Assembly: GCA_905250125.1 (NCBI GenBank)
Contig: CAJNOL010000125.1
Location: 124,001-188,000, forward strand
Origin: Rotaria sordida
Taxonomy: Eukaryota > Rotifera > Eurotatoria > Philodinida > Philodinidae
DNA length: 64,000 nt
Direction of reading: 5' to 3'
Each line of letters begins with the position of its first letter. Positions within the stretch are counted from its first letter, which is position 1. Shown one piece after another: positions 22,978 to 36,100 of this stretch. The notes under the pieces are model-generated. The model was not told the origin of the DNA and did not search any database. It saw nothing but the letters and a program-made list of their open reading frames with translations. The translations under genes and the position numbers were made by a program.

Positions 22978-24200
22978 ATATGCGTTTAAATTCTCTTGTA
23001 TGTTTAGCTCTTTCAACAAATGATTATTTATTAAATCCTGATCTTTTTATTAAACAAGGTTTATCTTATAATAAATATTCTTCAATATTATTTCGATTAA
23101 TTTTAAATTGATCATCTCTTTGTTCTTCTATTAAACGTATTTATTTTTATGAAACAAACTGAATAACTTGTGATCTTATTTATGAATTATTGTTTAATGA
23201 TAACAAAAATTCTTCGTTTTCCTAATCTTAAATCAGTTGTTCTTATTCGATGTTGATAAATTGAAGGAATAGTTGAAAATTTATATTATCTTATTGAAGA
23301 TCAATTAGATAAACTTACATTAACATTTGATGAACACCTGTTCAACCGATTTTATTATGTAAACAGAACATTTATCAATGGTTTATGATAAAGGTAATCA
23401 ATAATTTATTTTATAGATTCTCTAAAATAATATTGGATTATTTATCTTGAAAAAATCATTCTCCACTGAGATGATTTACATCCTATAGAAATTCTTTCAC
23501 TGGAACGAAATACGAATATTTTAGGTGTCAGATAATAAGACCTTTTTTCGAGAAAAATTTTAGATGATAAATCTATATTTGATAATTGTTGACAACTACT
23601 ATTACTTAGTGACAAATCTAGTAAAATGATTACATAGCTATAGAAGACTGGAATATGGTCGGGAATTAACCTAGGCTTCCCTCTTGCCACAACAGATCTT
23701 ATTCAATAAGATAAATATCAGTTTAATATTGATGTGTCAGATGATGAGATTCTCTCATAACATATATTAAAGTAATAATATTCAATATTAATAAATCATT
23801 ATTTTCTTGTTATGTAAAACAAAGATTATAGATGTGAATAATTAGTATCCTATTATCAATAAGTTTTGGTTCGTTTGTCAATTATCTTAAATATATTCGA
23901 ATAATTTATATATTAAAAGATTAACTAACTGTTATAAGAAAGATCTAGTTATTATTATTCTGTGTTTATTTTCAATATTTTATATATTGATCAACGAGAA
24001 AAAGAATAAGCTTTTTTAAATATGAGTTTTATATTATTAAATCTAAAATAAAAAAGAATTTTTCATAGAAAAATAAATATTTTCTCTCTTTTATTTTTCT
24101 TTGTAAATTATTCTCAAAAGAATCTCAATTAAAATCTCTTCGAGTTGATATTATCTATGGATTTATTGATGCTCCTATTCATCTATATTTACCATAAAAC
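22978..24200 (+). pseudogene. Probable F-box/LRR-like relic
   Basis: Plus-strand blocks read MRLNSLVCLALSTNDYLLNPD, then CSSIKRIYFYET, then LIYELLFND, then, after about 700 bp, ESQLKSLRVDIIYGFIDAPIHLYLP. Codon use and the Leu/Ile/Asn/Tyr composition match the two other F-box/LRR genes in the window. Stops and frameshifts are frequent and a non-coding stretch splits it. The assignment is tentative. Confidence 0.35.
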
Positions 24201-25208
24201 TCTTATCACTCTGGTAATGGTCTGTGGGGGAGAGAGATGCAAATTTTTACCCCTATACACTTCAACACTATTTTAGGATCGAACGAATTCTATTGTTTCA
24301 CTTTTTTTCAGTTTGGCGCATAGAGACACTAAAAATAGTGAAGCAATCAATAAGTTATGGTTCTGATAAAAGAAAAATTTAAGATGGATCCGGTTTGACC
24401 CTAGAACGTTAACGAAGGGTTGAATGTAAACAAATCCAAATGCTTACCTGATGTTTTTCGAGTAAGAAGAAGAAAAATGAAAACGTGGAATGTCCACATT
24501 TTCGTAAAGCCGTTTCTTGTCTAACAACGATATGATGAGAAAATGTTGTCACTCTCAAAAAAAGATTCTCGTTTGATAAAAACAAATGAAATTTATCGTT
24601 GATTTTCTCTCCATATATATATATATATATTTGTCTCTTTCTCTTTTCTCATAAATTCCGTTCGATAGCATGTAGAAAGAAAACAATAGCGATGTTGGTC
24701 TTCCATATGACTAATGAATTAAAATCGACCGTATGAACTAAGAATATGAAATCAATCAGATTCATTTCGAAAAACAAAATGAAGAACTTCCGAATTTTAA
24801 TTCGAATAAATTTCTAATTAGAGAAAAAATTTTATCTTGAAAATTGAAAAAAAAGAAGAACGTGATGAAGAGAAATGAGAATTGACAAAACATAAATGTC
24901 AATGTATGATTGACATCAATGGATTAGTTAATATTTATTGTTAGACTTATCAATTTGTCAGGATTGACTCTAAATCACGTTCTTGATCTTTTTTTATCAG
25001 ATGATCTCTCGTCTCAAATTTTATTGATGGAAATACTGAGAAAAAATTTTCTCTGTGAAGTAACTTGAACTGTTTTTTTACAAGAACTCTTTGGAAATTA
25101 CTTGAATAGATTTTGTAAAGTTTCAGATTAATAGTTCACTTGTCAGAGCTCATCTGTCCTATTCATTTGATCATCGAGTACCCATAGGATTTTTATACGG
25201 GCGCCTCT
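24201..25208. other. Gene-free stretch with a TA microsatellite
   Basis: A (TA)n run lies at about 24613-24631. The start (24215-24290) is the second copy of the diverged direct repeat noted near 22770. Nothing else is recognised. Confidence 0.35.
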
Positions 25209-25799
25209 TTGTCACTTTTGATATGCGTAGGAGATTTGTTTGGTATTTTTAAAAGGGCTATCTATCTCTACCATTCTTTAATCATTCAATCAGAGGAAGC
25301 GCGAAGGAATAATGGACATCCAGATTCATACCTTTCTACTGACCATTTAGTTCGTTCGACTGAAAAAGTGTTAAAACGCTTTTCAACACTCATTCATTTC
25401 ACTTTGTACTGCCAACATGAAAAATTTCTTCGAAATTCTCCTAATAATTTATCCAAATTAGCTCCAGAATGATACGTCATGTCAGCACTAAGTTGTTTTT
25501 CTTTTGTATACAAAGATAGAACATTTGTAAATATAATCAGCTGGTTCTCCTATATGATTGATCAATTTAAGCGAATATATAAGCACATTTTTAATACGAC
25601 TATATCCATGAAGAAAATTGAACAACAGCACTTAATAGTCTATTTGCCCGATCGAGCTTTCTGGTGATCCAGAAGAGGATCATTTCTCTATCGACTATCA
25701 AAGTCAAATCCAAGATTTGTATTTGGTGCATATCTATATGGCAAAATGAAGAGTATTTTATGGAATAATTATGAAATTAGCACCGACTTTTTCAAATAA
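25209..25799 (+). pseudogene. Open frame interrupted by two TGA codons
   Basis: One plus-strand frame stays open for about 590 bp apart from TGA at 25470-25472 and 25665-25667. It reads VGDLFGIFKRAIYLYHSLI, HPDSYLSTDHLVRSTEKVLKR, then after the first stop YVMSALSCFSFVYKDRTF, and after the second SRRGSFLYRLSKSNPRFVFG. A related block, SPVMDEKVVTMVSVKDILQIF, lies at about 25925. I do not recognise the family. The likely reading is a decayed coding region with nonsense changes. Confidence 0.3.
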
Positions 25800-26319
25800 T
25801 TTAATTGATTTATATATTTTGTACATCAAACTAATCGATTCTTTTCTATGAATGCAATCATAGTATTGATTATAAGAAAATGCATGCATTGTAAATTCTG
25901 GATATTTGCTTGATGAGTCGATTTTCGCCGGTTATGGATGAAAAAGTTGTTACGATGGTATCAGTTAAAGATATTTTACAGATATTTTATCGAGATTTTC
26001 ATTGAGAATGTGAGTGTGAATATTATATATTCATTTCTCACCTCAACTCCTATTCACTCTTAAACAAATATTCTAAGTCGATGAAAATTGTGTTTAAATA
26101 GTTACATGTTGTTTATTGCTGTATACAACCATATATACTTCTGAGAAGCAAAAGCTGGACTCTATATTCTAAAAACTCGTCAAATTTCCTATCATCTCTT
26201 ATTCTTGAATCTGACTGAAACTCTTAACAGTCGAGTGTTTTCCATTGTGAGAGTTTTCCTGGATATCACTCGCCTTCATTAAATATTTATTCTGTCTGAC
26301 CTCCCCACTCAGTGGAAAA

Positions 26320-26577
26320 ATGGCAGCATTTTCTCTTGATGAAACGGTTCAATCTCCTACTGGCTTCACTAGTTCACTAGTATTTCTGGGCAATCCAATT
26401 CAGATCACGCTCAGCCAAGATAGTCGTACGATTGAATTTTCTAATGTATTACATCCGGACTGCAGTGAAACTGGTAGAAGAAATGAAGTTATAGCAACAA
26501 CCACAATTGTACCGACAGTCACATCTGTAAAATCAAGCAAAGGGATCATTCACACCGAAAAAAATGAAGCGAATTAA
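26320..26577 (+). CDS. Short unidentified open frame (85 aa)
   Basis: It starts MAAFSLDETVQSPTGFTSS, has normal amino-acid balance and is less AT-biased than its surroundings. No domain, signal peptide or membrane segment is visible. It could be a fragment of the decayed region just upstream or a chance frame. Confidence 0.2.
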   Translation: MAAFSLDETVQSPTGFTSSLVFLGNPIQITLSQDSRTIEFSNVLHPDCSETGRRNEVIATTTIVPTVTSVKSSKGIIHTEKNEAN

Positions 26578-26847
26578 CTATGAATTAACGACTAAGTCAT
26601 CTGAAAAAGATAACTTAAATGATAATGCACCAATCGCATTGGTCCATTTGTTTTATTTTTTCCGTCTGAATGACTCCTAAGTGAGAAAAGAAATAACTTT
26701 GTCTGGATTTTCTTCCAATGAAGAAATAGTTGATTGATTGATCAATTTCGTCTATAGAAAAATATATCATTATTTGGCATTGACCAAGAATAGAAGTCAA
26801 GTTGAATATATAAATGTATCGATGATATGTTGATTAAATTAAATTGA

Positions 26848-28579
26848 ATGAAAATGAAATATTCAAATGTTGGATTAAATGATCTAGGTGATGAAATTCT
26901 TCTGATTATTTTGAAAAAGTTAAATCATTTTGATATACATTATTCTTTACATGGTGTTAATCAACGACTAACTCAATTGATTCAAGATTCAATTTTTACA
27001 AATCATCTATATTTTATAAAAAACTCTTCAGATAAGTTTATTGATCGTCTTTCGAATAAAATGATACATGATCGATTTTGTTTACAAATTTTACCTTCAA
27101 TTGATGATAAAATCGAATGTTTAGCTCTTGAATCATAATCAATGAAAAGTGTTTTAGATGCTTCTCATTATGGCAACTTACATTGTCTTGCACTTCATAA
27201 TGTTGATGAAGAATAATTTCGAAGTCTATTATCAGGTAAGAATGTTTTAATTGACTTGTTGTCGATAGATTTTCTTATTTATGTTTAGATCGAAATCTTT
27301 CCGTTCCTATATTGATGAATCGAATTACGATACTTATTCTTGCATGTTGTCGAATTGAAAATTATTTTCAAATGTTATCGTCAATAGCAAAGATATTCAA
27401 ATGACTCTTCCCAATGTTCATCAAACTAAAATATTTAATATAACATGAATCATCGTATAAAAATTGTGTTCGATTAAATTTTGATGATCCACTAATTCTC
27501 AATTTTCGTTCATCAACACTTTTATATTTGGATATCAAAGTACAATCTTATGATGATTGTCTTTATCTTCTCGATGGTCGTTTCAATCAACTTCATAGAC
27601 TTATTATTGATGTGGTTAATCCTATTAATATAGGCACAGTTGATAATCAGGTTAGTTTTGTGAAAAAAATTTTGTTATTGTTAAATACGAAAAGTTATTT
27701 TGATTTCAGGATCTTTTACCAAATCTAAAATATTTTTATTTTTCATGTAATATCATGAGATTTTATAATGATGAAATAATTCTTTCACTTCTCTCTCGAA
27801 TGTCGAATCTTGAACGACTCGACTTATATATTATATTTGATTGTCAAACAACATTTATTGATGGAAATTATTTGAAGAAAAATATTCTCAATTCTATGAC
27901 GAAATTAAATGAATTTCATTTTTCTATTACTTCACATATATCTAATGTAATGAAATTGAATTTACCATCAAAAAAAGATATTCAACAAACATTTATTCAT
28001 TTTCAAACTAAGAATATTATTTGTGTTGATTATTTTCCAGAAAGTAAAAAAGGTCTATGTCATATCTATTCATATCCATCTAAAATGATATATTACGGTG
28101 ATATTACAAATCAATTTCCAGGTGGATTATATGAATATGTTCGTCAAGTGTCATTATTTGATGAAAAACCTTTTGAACATGAATTCTTACTTCGAATTCA
28201 AAAATCATTTCCATTATTGGAAATATTATATGTGAAGAATAAAAAACCACAAAATCGTAAACAATCAAATGATAATCAGCAATATTTATCTCTTATTCAA
28301 TTTTCTTCTCTTAGTGAACTTCGTCTCAACGATGTTCATGATGATTATATAGAAGAATTTCTATTTCATACAAAAACATATTTAACGAAAAATGTCAACC
28401 TTTTTATTGAATATGAATCTTTAGAACGAATAACACACAATTTCACAAGAGAATGCACACGAATTAATTGTGCAAAAGTTGATAAATTATATTTATGTGG
28501 TAATGATGAATTGAAATGTGAAAATTCTTTAGGAAAATATTTTCCTATTGCCAAAATAATTAATCCAAGAAGATATTGA
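26848..28579 (+). pseudogene. F-box/LRR gene with four in-frame stop codons
   Basis: Exons 26848-27235, 27289-27650 and 27710-28579 join through two intact GT-AG introns (53 and 59 bp) into one 540-codon frame with no frameshift. In-frame stops stand at 27136, 27214, 27402 and 27441. The N-terminus is an F-box-like domain (LNDLGDEILLIILKKLNHFD). Leucine-rich segments follow, such as SSTLLYLDIKVQSYDDCLYLL, LLPNLKYFYF and MSNLERLDLYIIF. The last exon alone is open for 290 codons. It belongs to the same broad bdelloid F-box family as 860-1774 but is longer. The mild damage points to recent loss of function. Confidence 0.65.
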
Positions 28580-30999
28580 AAAAGAACAAAAATCTTATAT
28601 TTAATAAAAGAAAATTATCTTTTCTTATTAAAATACAAAAAAATAATCTAAATTGAAAGATTTTCCATAAAAAATATATGGGTGGAATATATATTAAGTG
28701 AAAAGAATTTGTTCAAATTTTGTTTTTCTTTCGAATAAATTTTTTTCTAACAATTTTATTCGAAGTCAATTCTGATATGGAATGAGTTTTGTCAATGTTT
28801 CAATGTCTTAATTATAGAATCTAATAAGACTGGAACCATGATATTTCATCGTTGCATTATTATCATTTGATCTTTGTCTTATCGTTCATTAAAACTAAAT
28901 GTTTCTTTTTCAATTAACACATTCTATCCGATCGTATTGAAAATATATTTCGATTTGAATGAGTTCAGGTAGATCATCTGTGCTCTTATATTCATTAGAT
29001 ATCATAAATAATTATTCTATAATATTATTATTAACAATTCAATGGTAATAAGTGATACTTGTTCGATGTCTCTCTCGCTGCAATGTATATGTGAATTGTA
29101 AATGATTTCTACAATGAATATCGTTTCTCAATTTATTTGTTCTTCTATGACTATTCAAACTTACAATCAATTCTCATTCTCATTTAAAAAAGTGTAATAC
29201 GCTTAGTTAAGTTACAAGTCGAACGGAATGGATTGTCTTTTTTTTTCACATAAAATTATTTTGAATTTTACTACATCATTTATTGATTTATTTATTTGAT
29301 TGTCCATCAGATCTCGATTGTTTTCTAAATTTAAGAGTACAAATATCTTTCAAATGTATGTTGTTCGTTACTATGTGAAGTATTTAACTTACTTTACTTA
29401 ACAAAGCAATGGTAGAAAACGAATAACAGAAGATAATCCTTATTGACTAGTGCACAGATATTGAGACATGTATACAGCAGAAGCAAAATCTACAAACATT
29501 TACAGGTTTGAAAATTCACGCTGCTATAGAGTTGTCTTAAAAAGTAGAGTATACATTGTAGACTTTTTAAGTGAGATTTAAAATATGTTTTCAGCTGAAA
29601 ATTTTTATTTAAACGATGATTCGATTCTTGTCTATTTCTGATTTTTTTCTATTCGTTGACTAACATACTTTCTCCTCGTAATTTATTTTCTTTTCAGATT
29701 TCTATTAACTTGTTCCGGATAGTGATATGATAGCTGCAGAAAAAAAATCAAACATTACAATATTCAACTTAGATTTGTTCAAATCATAGTTTTATTTTAG
29801 ATTTTCGTTAGAAACACTAGTTGGGGCATTAAACTGTAAAAGTACCGAAAGCCCTACAGAAATGAAACAATTAAACCTCTCAATGGTTTCAAATGAAAAC
29901 TGATCGGACTTTTATATAAAAAGACTCCATGATTTAAAAGCTTCGATAATTTAATAAGACGAATAAAATCTTTTATCTTCTATTATCCTCTGTTATGTAA
30001 TCTATCTTGTGGTATAAACCGCTGCAATCAATCACAATGAAATGTTTAATAGTGTGCTCGAGTTGTTTCTTTGTTAATTTTGGAAAAAATACAAGGTTAC
30101 GTCTCTCTTCTAATTAATTTCGTGGTCGTTTTCCTATGATAGATACTTGGAATCTTCTTCGTTGTCAACCATATATTGATCGGATATTTATCTGAGTGGT
30201 GTGTGTGTGTTTTGGTATGCCATATAATTCTAATATATCTACTCACAGACATCCTCACTCTTCCAATGAAAAAGTGAAGAAAACCATTAAAATGAATAAA
30301 CTTCAATTGATTAAATCTGCAAAAGTATTTGATAAATCCAATGATAAATGAACAAAATTCGGTGAATACTATCGAATGAAGAAAAATGAATGGTTTCACA
30401 TTAAAGAAAATCTTCTGTTTCGTCATTTGTCTTTCTAACCAGATAAATTCGAGAAATCTTCTTAAAACATGAGAAGATTGTCGTCTAACAAGAAGAATAA
30501 ATTGAAGAATTAACTTTTGCTTTTGTATTATCTTCGTAAATATATTGACGAGGATTTAATTCAAGCTTATTCAGAATATCTAAACATCTTTTTAAAGAAT
30601 TGATTTTTATTCAATTCGAATTTTTCTTCCATCAGCACAAATTATTCTTGCTTTGATCAATACAATTTTAGACTCTTTCAGAAAAAAAGCGGAGTCAATC
30701 TTGAATTTTTATTCCTCTAAACAAAAAGATGATTGAAAATCATTTAATTCTATGAGAAATTATCTGAAGGAAAATGGTCAATAGTTAGAAGAAAACGTTG
30801 TATGGTGATCTTCTTGATTATAATCAGTGTCAAATAATAGGGATCAGATGCTTTTTTCATATGTTAGCACAAATTTGTTCACTAGGAAAACCTGCGTCCA
30901 CGGTTTGTTTGTCAATGTTGAAAAGCAGCTGCCCGTCAATGCGCAATATTTGAATTTCAATGATTGAAAAGTATTCTAAAATAGATAAATGAGAACGAA
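28580..30999. other. Gene-free AT-rich stretch
   Basis: No gene is supported. A 109-codon minus frame (30097-30426) spans a GTGTGTGTGT run and has no recognisable domain, so I read it as chance. Confidence 0.35.
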
Positions 31000-31870
31000 T
31001 AAAACGTTGCTTAAGTAAAAACTGACGAAGAATTTTTCAATAGATTTAGATTTTTCTCCTCAATTCATTTTTTAATAGATGATTATGAAAATGATATTGA
31101 AAAAAGTTTCTCAAAATTAATAAGATTGAGATTTTATTTTGATTTTATCGATCAATACAAGTTCCACATGCAAATGCTGATTAACTGAAAACGATTCATT
31201 TCATTATTTCTTGTGTCAATATATTTTACGTGAAATAAAATCTTTTAGCTAAATTCTAAATAAGTCAATTATTAGAATGAATTCATCAAGATCGTCCTTC
31301 TTATTCGTCAATTTATCTCGAGAAATTCGAATAACAATGTTATTTTTAATGAACGTTTTAATAAACATTTCTTCAATCATATCAGAGATATCGATTTGAG
31401 ATCTTAGTTTGTTTATAAAAGACAATTTTCATTTGATTCAAATGAAGAATTTCGTTCAAAAGTGGAAAAGAAAAAGTTTTCAATAGATCTTTTCCAACAA
31501 AGTTTTTATGTTCTTGACATTATTTGCGATGTAAAAAGGCTTTAAAAAAATAAGATCAAAGATAAGGTTTATTTAATTAGGAATTTTTTTTTCTATTCAG
31601 AGAACCGAATGATCTTCTATTCTAACAAAAAAATATATTCATCATTAATATGAAGTTCTATCTCAAATTGCTTGATCTTCTAAGATCATATTTGATTTGG
31701 AAATCTAAATTCAATGGAAATGTCTATCAATCTCTTAATTATTTTACTTTTAAGCTTTTCCCAAATCAATCCTATGCAAACAAGAGTGACGTTTATTGTT
31801 ATCGTTTTTCAGTGTTTATGTTTGGAAATGCTTTGTTGAATACTTCAAAAGGTTACACATCTTCTCAATA
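31000..31870 (+). pseudogene. Coding-like relic, not identified
   Basis: Plus-strand scraps such as DYENDIEKSFSKLIRLRFYF, SRNSNNNVIFNERFNKHFF and FDSNEEFRSKVEKKKFSIDL share the composition of nearby genes but are broken by stops and frame changes. A 73-codon open piece (31650-31871) is the longest part. No family can be named. Confidence 0.25.
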
Positions 31871-32480
31871 AAAGTAGAAAGCCAATAAATAAATTCCTTT
31901 AACTAGTACGATTAGATTAGAAAACGAGAATGTTTTTTTACAGATTGCACTTGTTATATATGAAGAAAAATCTTTTGAAAATAAATTTATCAGGTTTTAA
32001 GACAAAGATAATAAATAAATAATACTCTTTTCATAAAGTTACTTCAATGATAGAAAATCCTAGTAGCTGATCTCTTGTCAAAAAGAACACCTTTATATAT
32101 ATATATATATATATGTTTTTTCAAGTAAGAACTAAATTATAATTAATAATTTAACTTTAAACATGAGATTATTAAAATAAAATATCTAGCTAGATCAGAA
32201 GTGATTGAGAAAAAGCGACTTTCTTAAAATATAGTTTATAGCTAAATACAATATAATTACTAAAGACTATCACACGAAAAATTTTTATATAGATTGTTCA
32301 TTATTGTGAGAAAAAAAAACTCTGTAAATAAAAAGCTAAATAGATTTCTGAACGAGAAGAATAAAATCTTGGATTTTCAGATTTCTTTTAATATTCTTCG
32401 ATTTGAAATAATAAAAGAGTTATGTGAAAATTTTTTGTGTAACAGTCAATAGTAAATATCCGGTTGATTCGATTAGGAAA
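31871..32480. other. Gene-free stretch with an AT microsatellite
   Basis: A (TA)n run lies at about 32094-32114. Nothing else is seen. Confidence 0.4.
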
Positions 32481-32901
32481 TAGAGATGAGCACCGGGACC
32501 AAAAAAATTTTCTGGTCCCGGTAAAAGATTTGCTTGCTGTTCTGCTATCTTTATTGTTAAAATATTCTTTGACTGTCCATTTTGTACAGAAATGTTTGCT
32601 CTTTCAGCCTGTATATTTTAAAATGTATCACAGATTTTCATTATCAATTAATTAAGCCAATACAACGACCGGGACCAAATTGGTCCCGGTTGGCTCCGGT
32701 CGTCTTGGTCCCGGTCATGTATTTGCTTAATTAATTGATAATGAAGATCTATGATACATTTTAAAATATATAGGCTGAAAGAGTAAACATTTCTCTACAA
32801 AATGCACAGTCAAAGAATATTTTAACAATAAAGATAGCAGAACAGCAAGCAAATCTTTTACCGGGACCAGAAAATTTTTTTGGTCCCGGTGCCCATCTCT
32901 A
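32481..32901. mobile_element. 421-bp near-perfect palindromic MITE
   Basis: Ends TAGAGATGAGCACCGGGACC and its inverted match GGTCCCGGTGCCCATCTCTA bound two arms of about 190 bp that match almost throughout. GGGACC/GGTCCC words occur six times: a short inverted pair at each end and a pair at the centre. The TAGAGATG-type terminus is seen in some animal hAT MITEs. No 8-bp duplication is apparent (TTAGGAAA versus ACCGTATG). The high arm identity suggests recent activity. The open frame inside is non-coding by nature. Confidence 0.85.
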
Positions 32902-32992
32902 ACCGTATGATATGATATTGTGTCTTTAAGAAGAGCATGTCATAGGAAATTTTTTTTCTTTTAGACAGTTGTTCACCTCAAACCATCCAATC

Positions 32993-33180
32993 CTTGCTCG
33001 AGAAGCGTTCAATTCTTTTGGATAGTCGACCTCGTCAACCCCTCCACCCCTTGCTCGAGAAACGTTTGATTCTTTCAAATAGTCGATCTCGCCAACCCAT
33101 CTACCTCTTGCTCGAGAAACGTTCGATTCTTTTGGATAGTCGACCTTGTCAACCCATCCATCTCTTGCTCGTGAATATTT
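32993..33180. repeat. 57-bp minisatellite, just over three units
   Basis: CTTGCTCGAGAA recurs at 32993, 33050 and 33107 (CTTGCTCGTGAA at 33164), an exact 57-bp period. Since 57 is a multiple of three, the plus frame stays open and would encode a 19-residue repeat (LLEKRSILLDSRPRQPIHP-like). It may be a simple minisatellite or the remains of a repeat protein. Confidence 0.85.
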
Positions 33181-36100
33181 CTTTCAGAGAAAAACAAAAA
33201 AACAAAATTTTCTCTTCACTGAAACTTCTCAAACCAATCAATGTTCCAAGCGATAAAAGATAAACAATTATCCTAAATCTTTTTTTTCTTTAACTAGAAA
33301 AAGAAAAGAATTAATGTCCCAATGTCCAGAGCATTGATAATAAAAATCCATCGAAAATATTTTTTTTCTTTTCAATTAGAGAGAGAGAAAAAAAAATATT
33401 GTCCCGTATTGTCCCAATGTCCCGGGTATTAACGCATAAACATCTCACTAAAAAATCTTTCCTTCTTAATATACAAAAAAAATGAAAGTCAATCAATTTT
33501 CCAAACATAAAAACTTCTTTAAAATTACTTACTCAACTAAACTATCTTAAATACCTCACAAAAAACAATTTTATTCATACAAATCACTTTCTTAGAACAT
33601 TCGCACAATGATATAAGCCATTCCAATCTCAACTAAATTCCAAACTCAACTGCCACATATATATACCGGGTACTCCAGATAAAATGGCAGTGCCAGTATT
33701 TTGTCAAAATCTCCTTCAGTTTTCATCGCTTGCATTTGAACTTTTTTCAAAAAGCTGCTCGTTCAACTCTCTTTAAAAATATAAATGAACGTTTGATGTC
33801 AATTTCGGGTTAGAAAAATTGATAAAATAAGAGTCAGTATTTTGAGGAATGAAGAAATCAAATTAGCCACTTTGTAGGTTTTGAAAAACTTTATCTTTCA
33901 GATGCAGATCAAAATTTTCCAAATCAAGATTATAAACTATATGAAAATTAATTTTATTTTTACGAAATTTTCCAAAAATCATTATTAGGTATGAGCAATT
34001 GCAGACATTTAGAGAAATTCGTTAACTAGAACAAAAACGAAGAATTTTTTTCGAAATGATAAATTACAATTAACTAAATTTCGACTATTGCCAACTCAGT
34101 TTGAAGAAATTAGTTATTCACTCACAATATTTGGTTGAAATAGACTTTATTCTATAGAACGAGAAAAACTACCTTTTATTCTATGAAAACAAAGTTCTCT
34201 TAGCGATTTCTGATGTTTACAATCTTAGAAAACTATTCGAATTTTTTCTCAGAAAAGAGGTTTAGAAAGTTGGACATATCGGAGCTTCACAGTATTGTTT
34301 GGAAAAATGTTCCTTCTATAAACTTGAGGTCAAACGCCCTTGTGTATTTTAATAGAAAATTAAACGGAGAATTTTTTGAAAAGAAGTTCAAATGAAAACG
34401 GAAGAAGATATTGACATCGTCATTTAATCTGGTTCCCACTCAGTAGTACTAGCTGCTCAGAAAACTACAAAACGATGGATTTCATCTGATCTTATTTTTG
34501 TGAAACACGATCTAAAAAGGAGTGTTGAAGTATAAGAGTAGAAATTTGGACCAACCCTCTTCTCTACAGATGAGACAGACACTTTGGATATACAATCTCA
34601 AGTAGAAGGATGGTCACAAAATTAATTTCAAAATAAATGGAATAAAACTATTATTCTCTAATTAGCAACAGCAGTAGAACTTATCGGGTTCAACTGCTCC
34701 GAATGTATAGACATTATATTCCCAATTTCATCTCAATAGTCGCTCCAAAAATACGAGATATCTTTTTTGCTTATTTAAATTCAGCAACTGGCATACTCTA
34801 CACATTTCTCAGGGCATCTTGACGATGATTGTATAAGAATGTAACTTTTACTTTTAGATTAGCAACTGTCAAATTCGAGCCGATATGCTCTAAACAGCAG
34901 ATATATTATTTTTTCATTCTTTAGGGTTTGCACTATCACTGTTAATATCGTTCTCGTTTCGTATTATTTTGTTTAATAACATGCATTATGGTTTTTGTAT
35001 TCTGAATAATTTTAATTTAAGTATACATCATATGTTTTAAATAAAACCTAACATGATAAAAAAAAACATTTAAATAATAGGAAAAAAGAAAAATGAATAA
35101 ACATTTTTTTAATTGTTTAAAATTTCGATCTATTTCTTGTTTTTTTTCTAAAAGTAAAACTTTACTTGTCAAGATCTGATCTATATAATAATTGTTGAAG
35201 AACTTCAAATAATATAAATAAATATTCATCAAAATGAAGAAGATCAAGAAATAAACGAGTTGATTTATTTACAACTTACATTAAATAAATTATGTTTTGA
35301 ATTTTCTTGATAAAGATAAACAACTTTTTTTTTTATTCAAGTGCTATTCTGCCAAGAAGAAATTCTAAGCTAAGACAATCATTTCAATAATATTCACTCG
35401 TATGAAACAAATGTGCAAGCTGATAAAAATCACCATAATGTCAATTATAATGAGCAATACATATATAAAGATCTTCGATACATAACCATATACATTTATC
35501 CAAGGATCGGTTATAACATCTGAATAATGTTAAATGATTGTTTTATAGAAAATTGTATAAAAGAATGAACCTTTTTTATATACTTCAAAGTACTTTAACG
35601 TACTTTAAAGTACAAAAGTACGATGTTTCCCCCGTTGGGATAAATTATATAAAAAATACACAAGTAGCGTGGATCGAGGCGATCTACTGGGTCTCTTCAC
35701 TGTACAAAGTTTTCTACCATTGAGGTGCCTGTTTCTCACCCAGAGTAACTGAGCTAAGATAGTGTACCCTTCTGTCTGCCTTAACGTCCTCGGCTATGAC
35801 GTTGCAATTTATTTTGATTTTTTTTCTTCTTTTTCTGCTTGACTAATTTTTTTCGTTTCTTCTTATACTACTGATTACTTAGTTACACATATCTTCGTTG
35901 CATTATTCCCATGCATATCCTTTCTGTTCTCTGATTTTCGTTGCACATAACTTCATGATTATTTTCATATCAAGGAAGAAAGAGAACAATAAGTAATAAA
36001 ATATTTTTTATTAACTAGAGTCAAAGCAGAAATGAATAACATCTATTTTTTTCGTTTCATTCTATGAATGACAGCAAAAAGAAATAAATATTTGTTATTT

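Noticed and set aside
30097..30426. 109-codon minus-strand frame
   Set aside because: It crosses a GT microsatellite, lacks splice signals and domains, and has unbalanced composition.
35538..35810. Possible retroelement or structural RNA in a less AT-rich island
   Set aside because: I found no RT motif, tRNA fold or defined ends; only base composition stands out.
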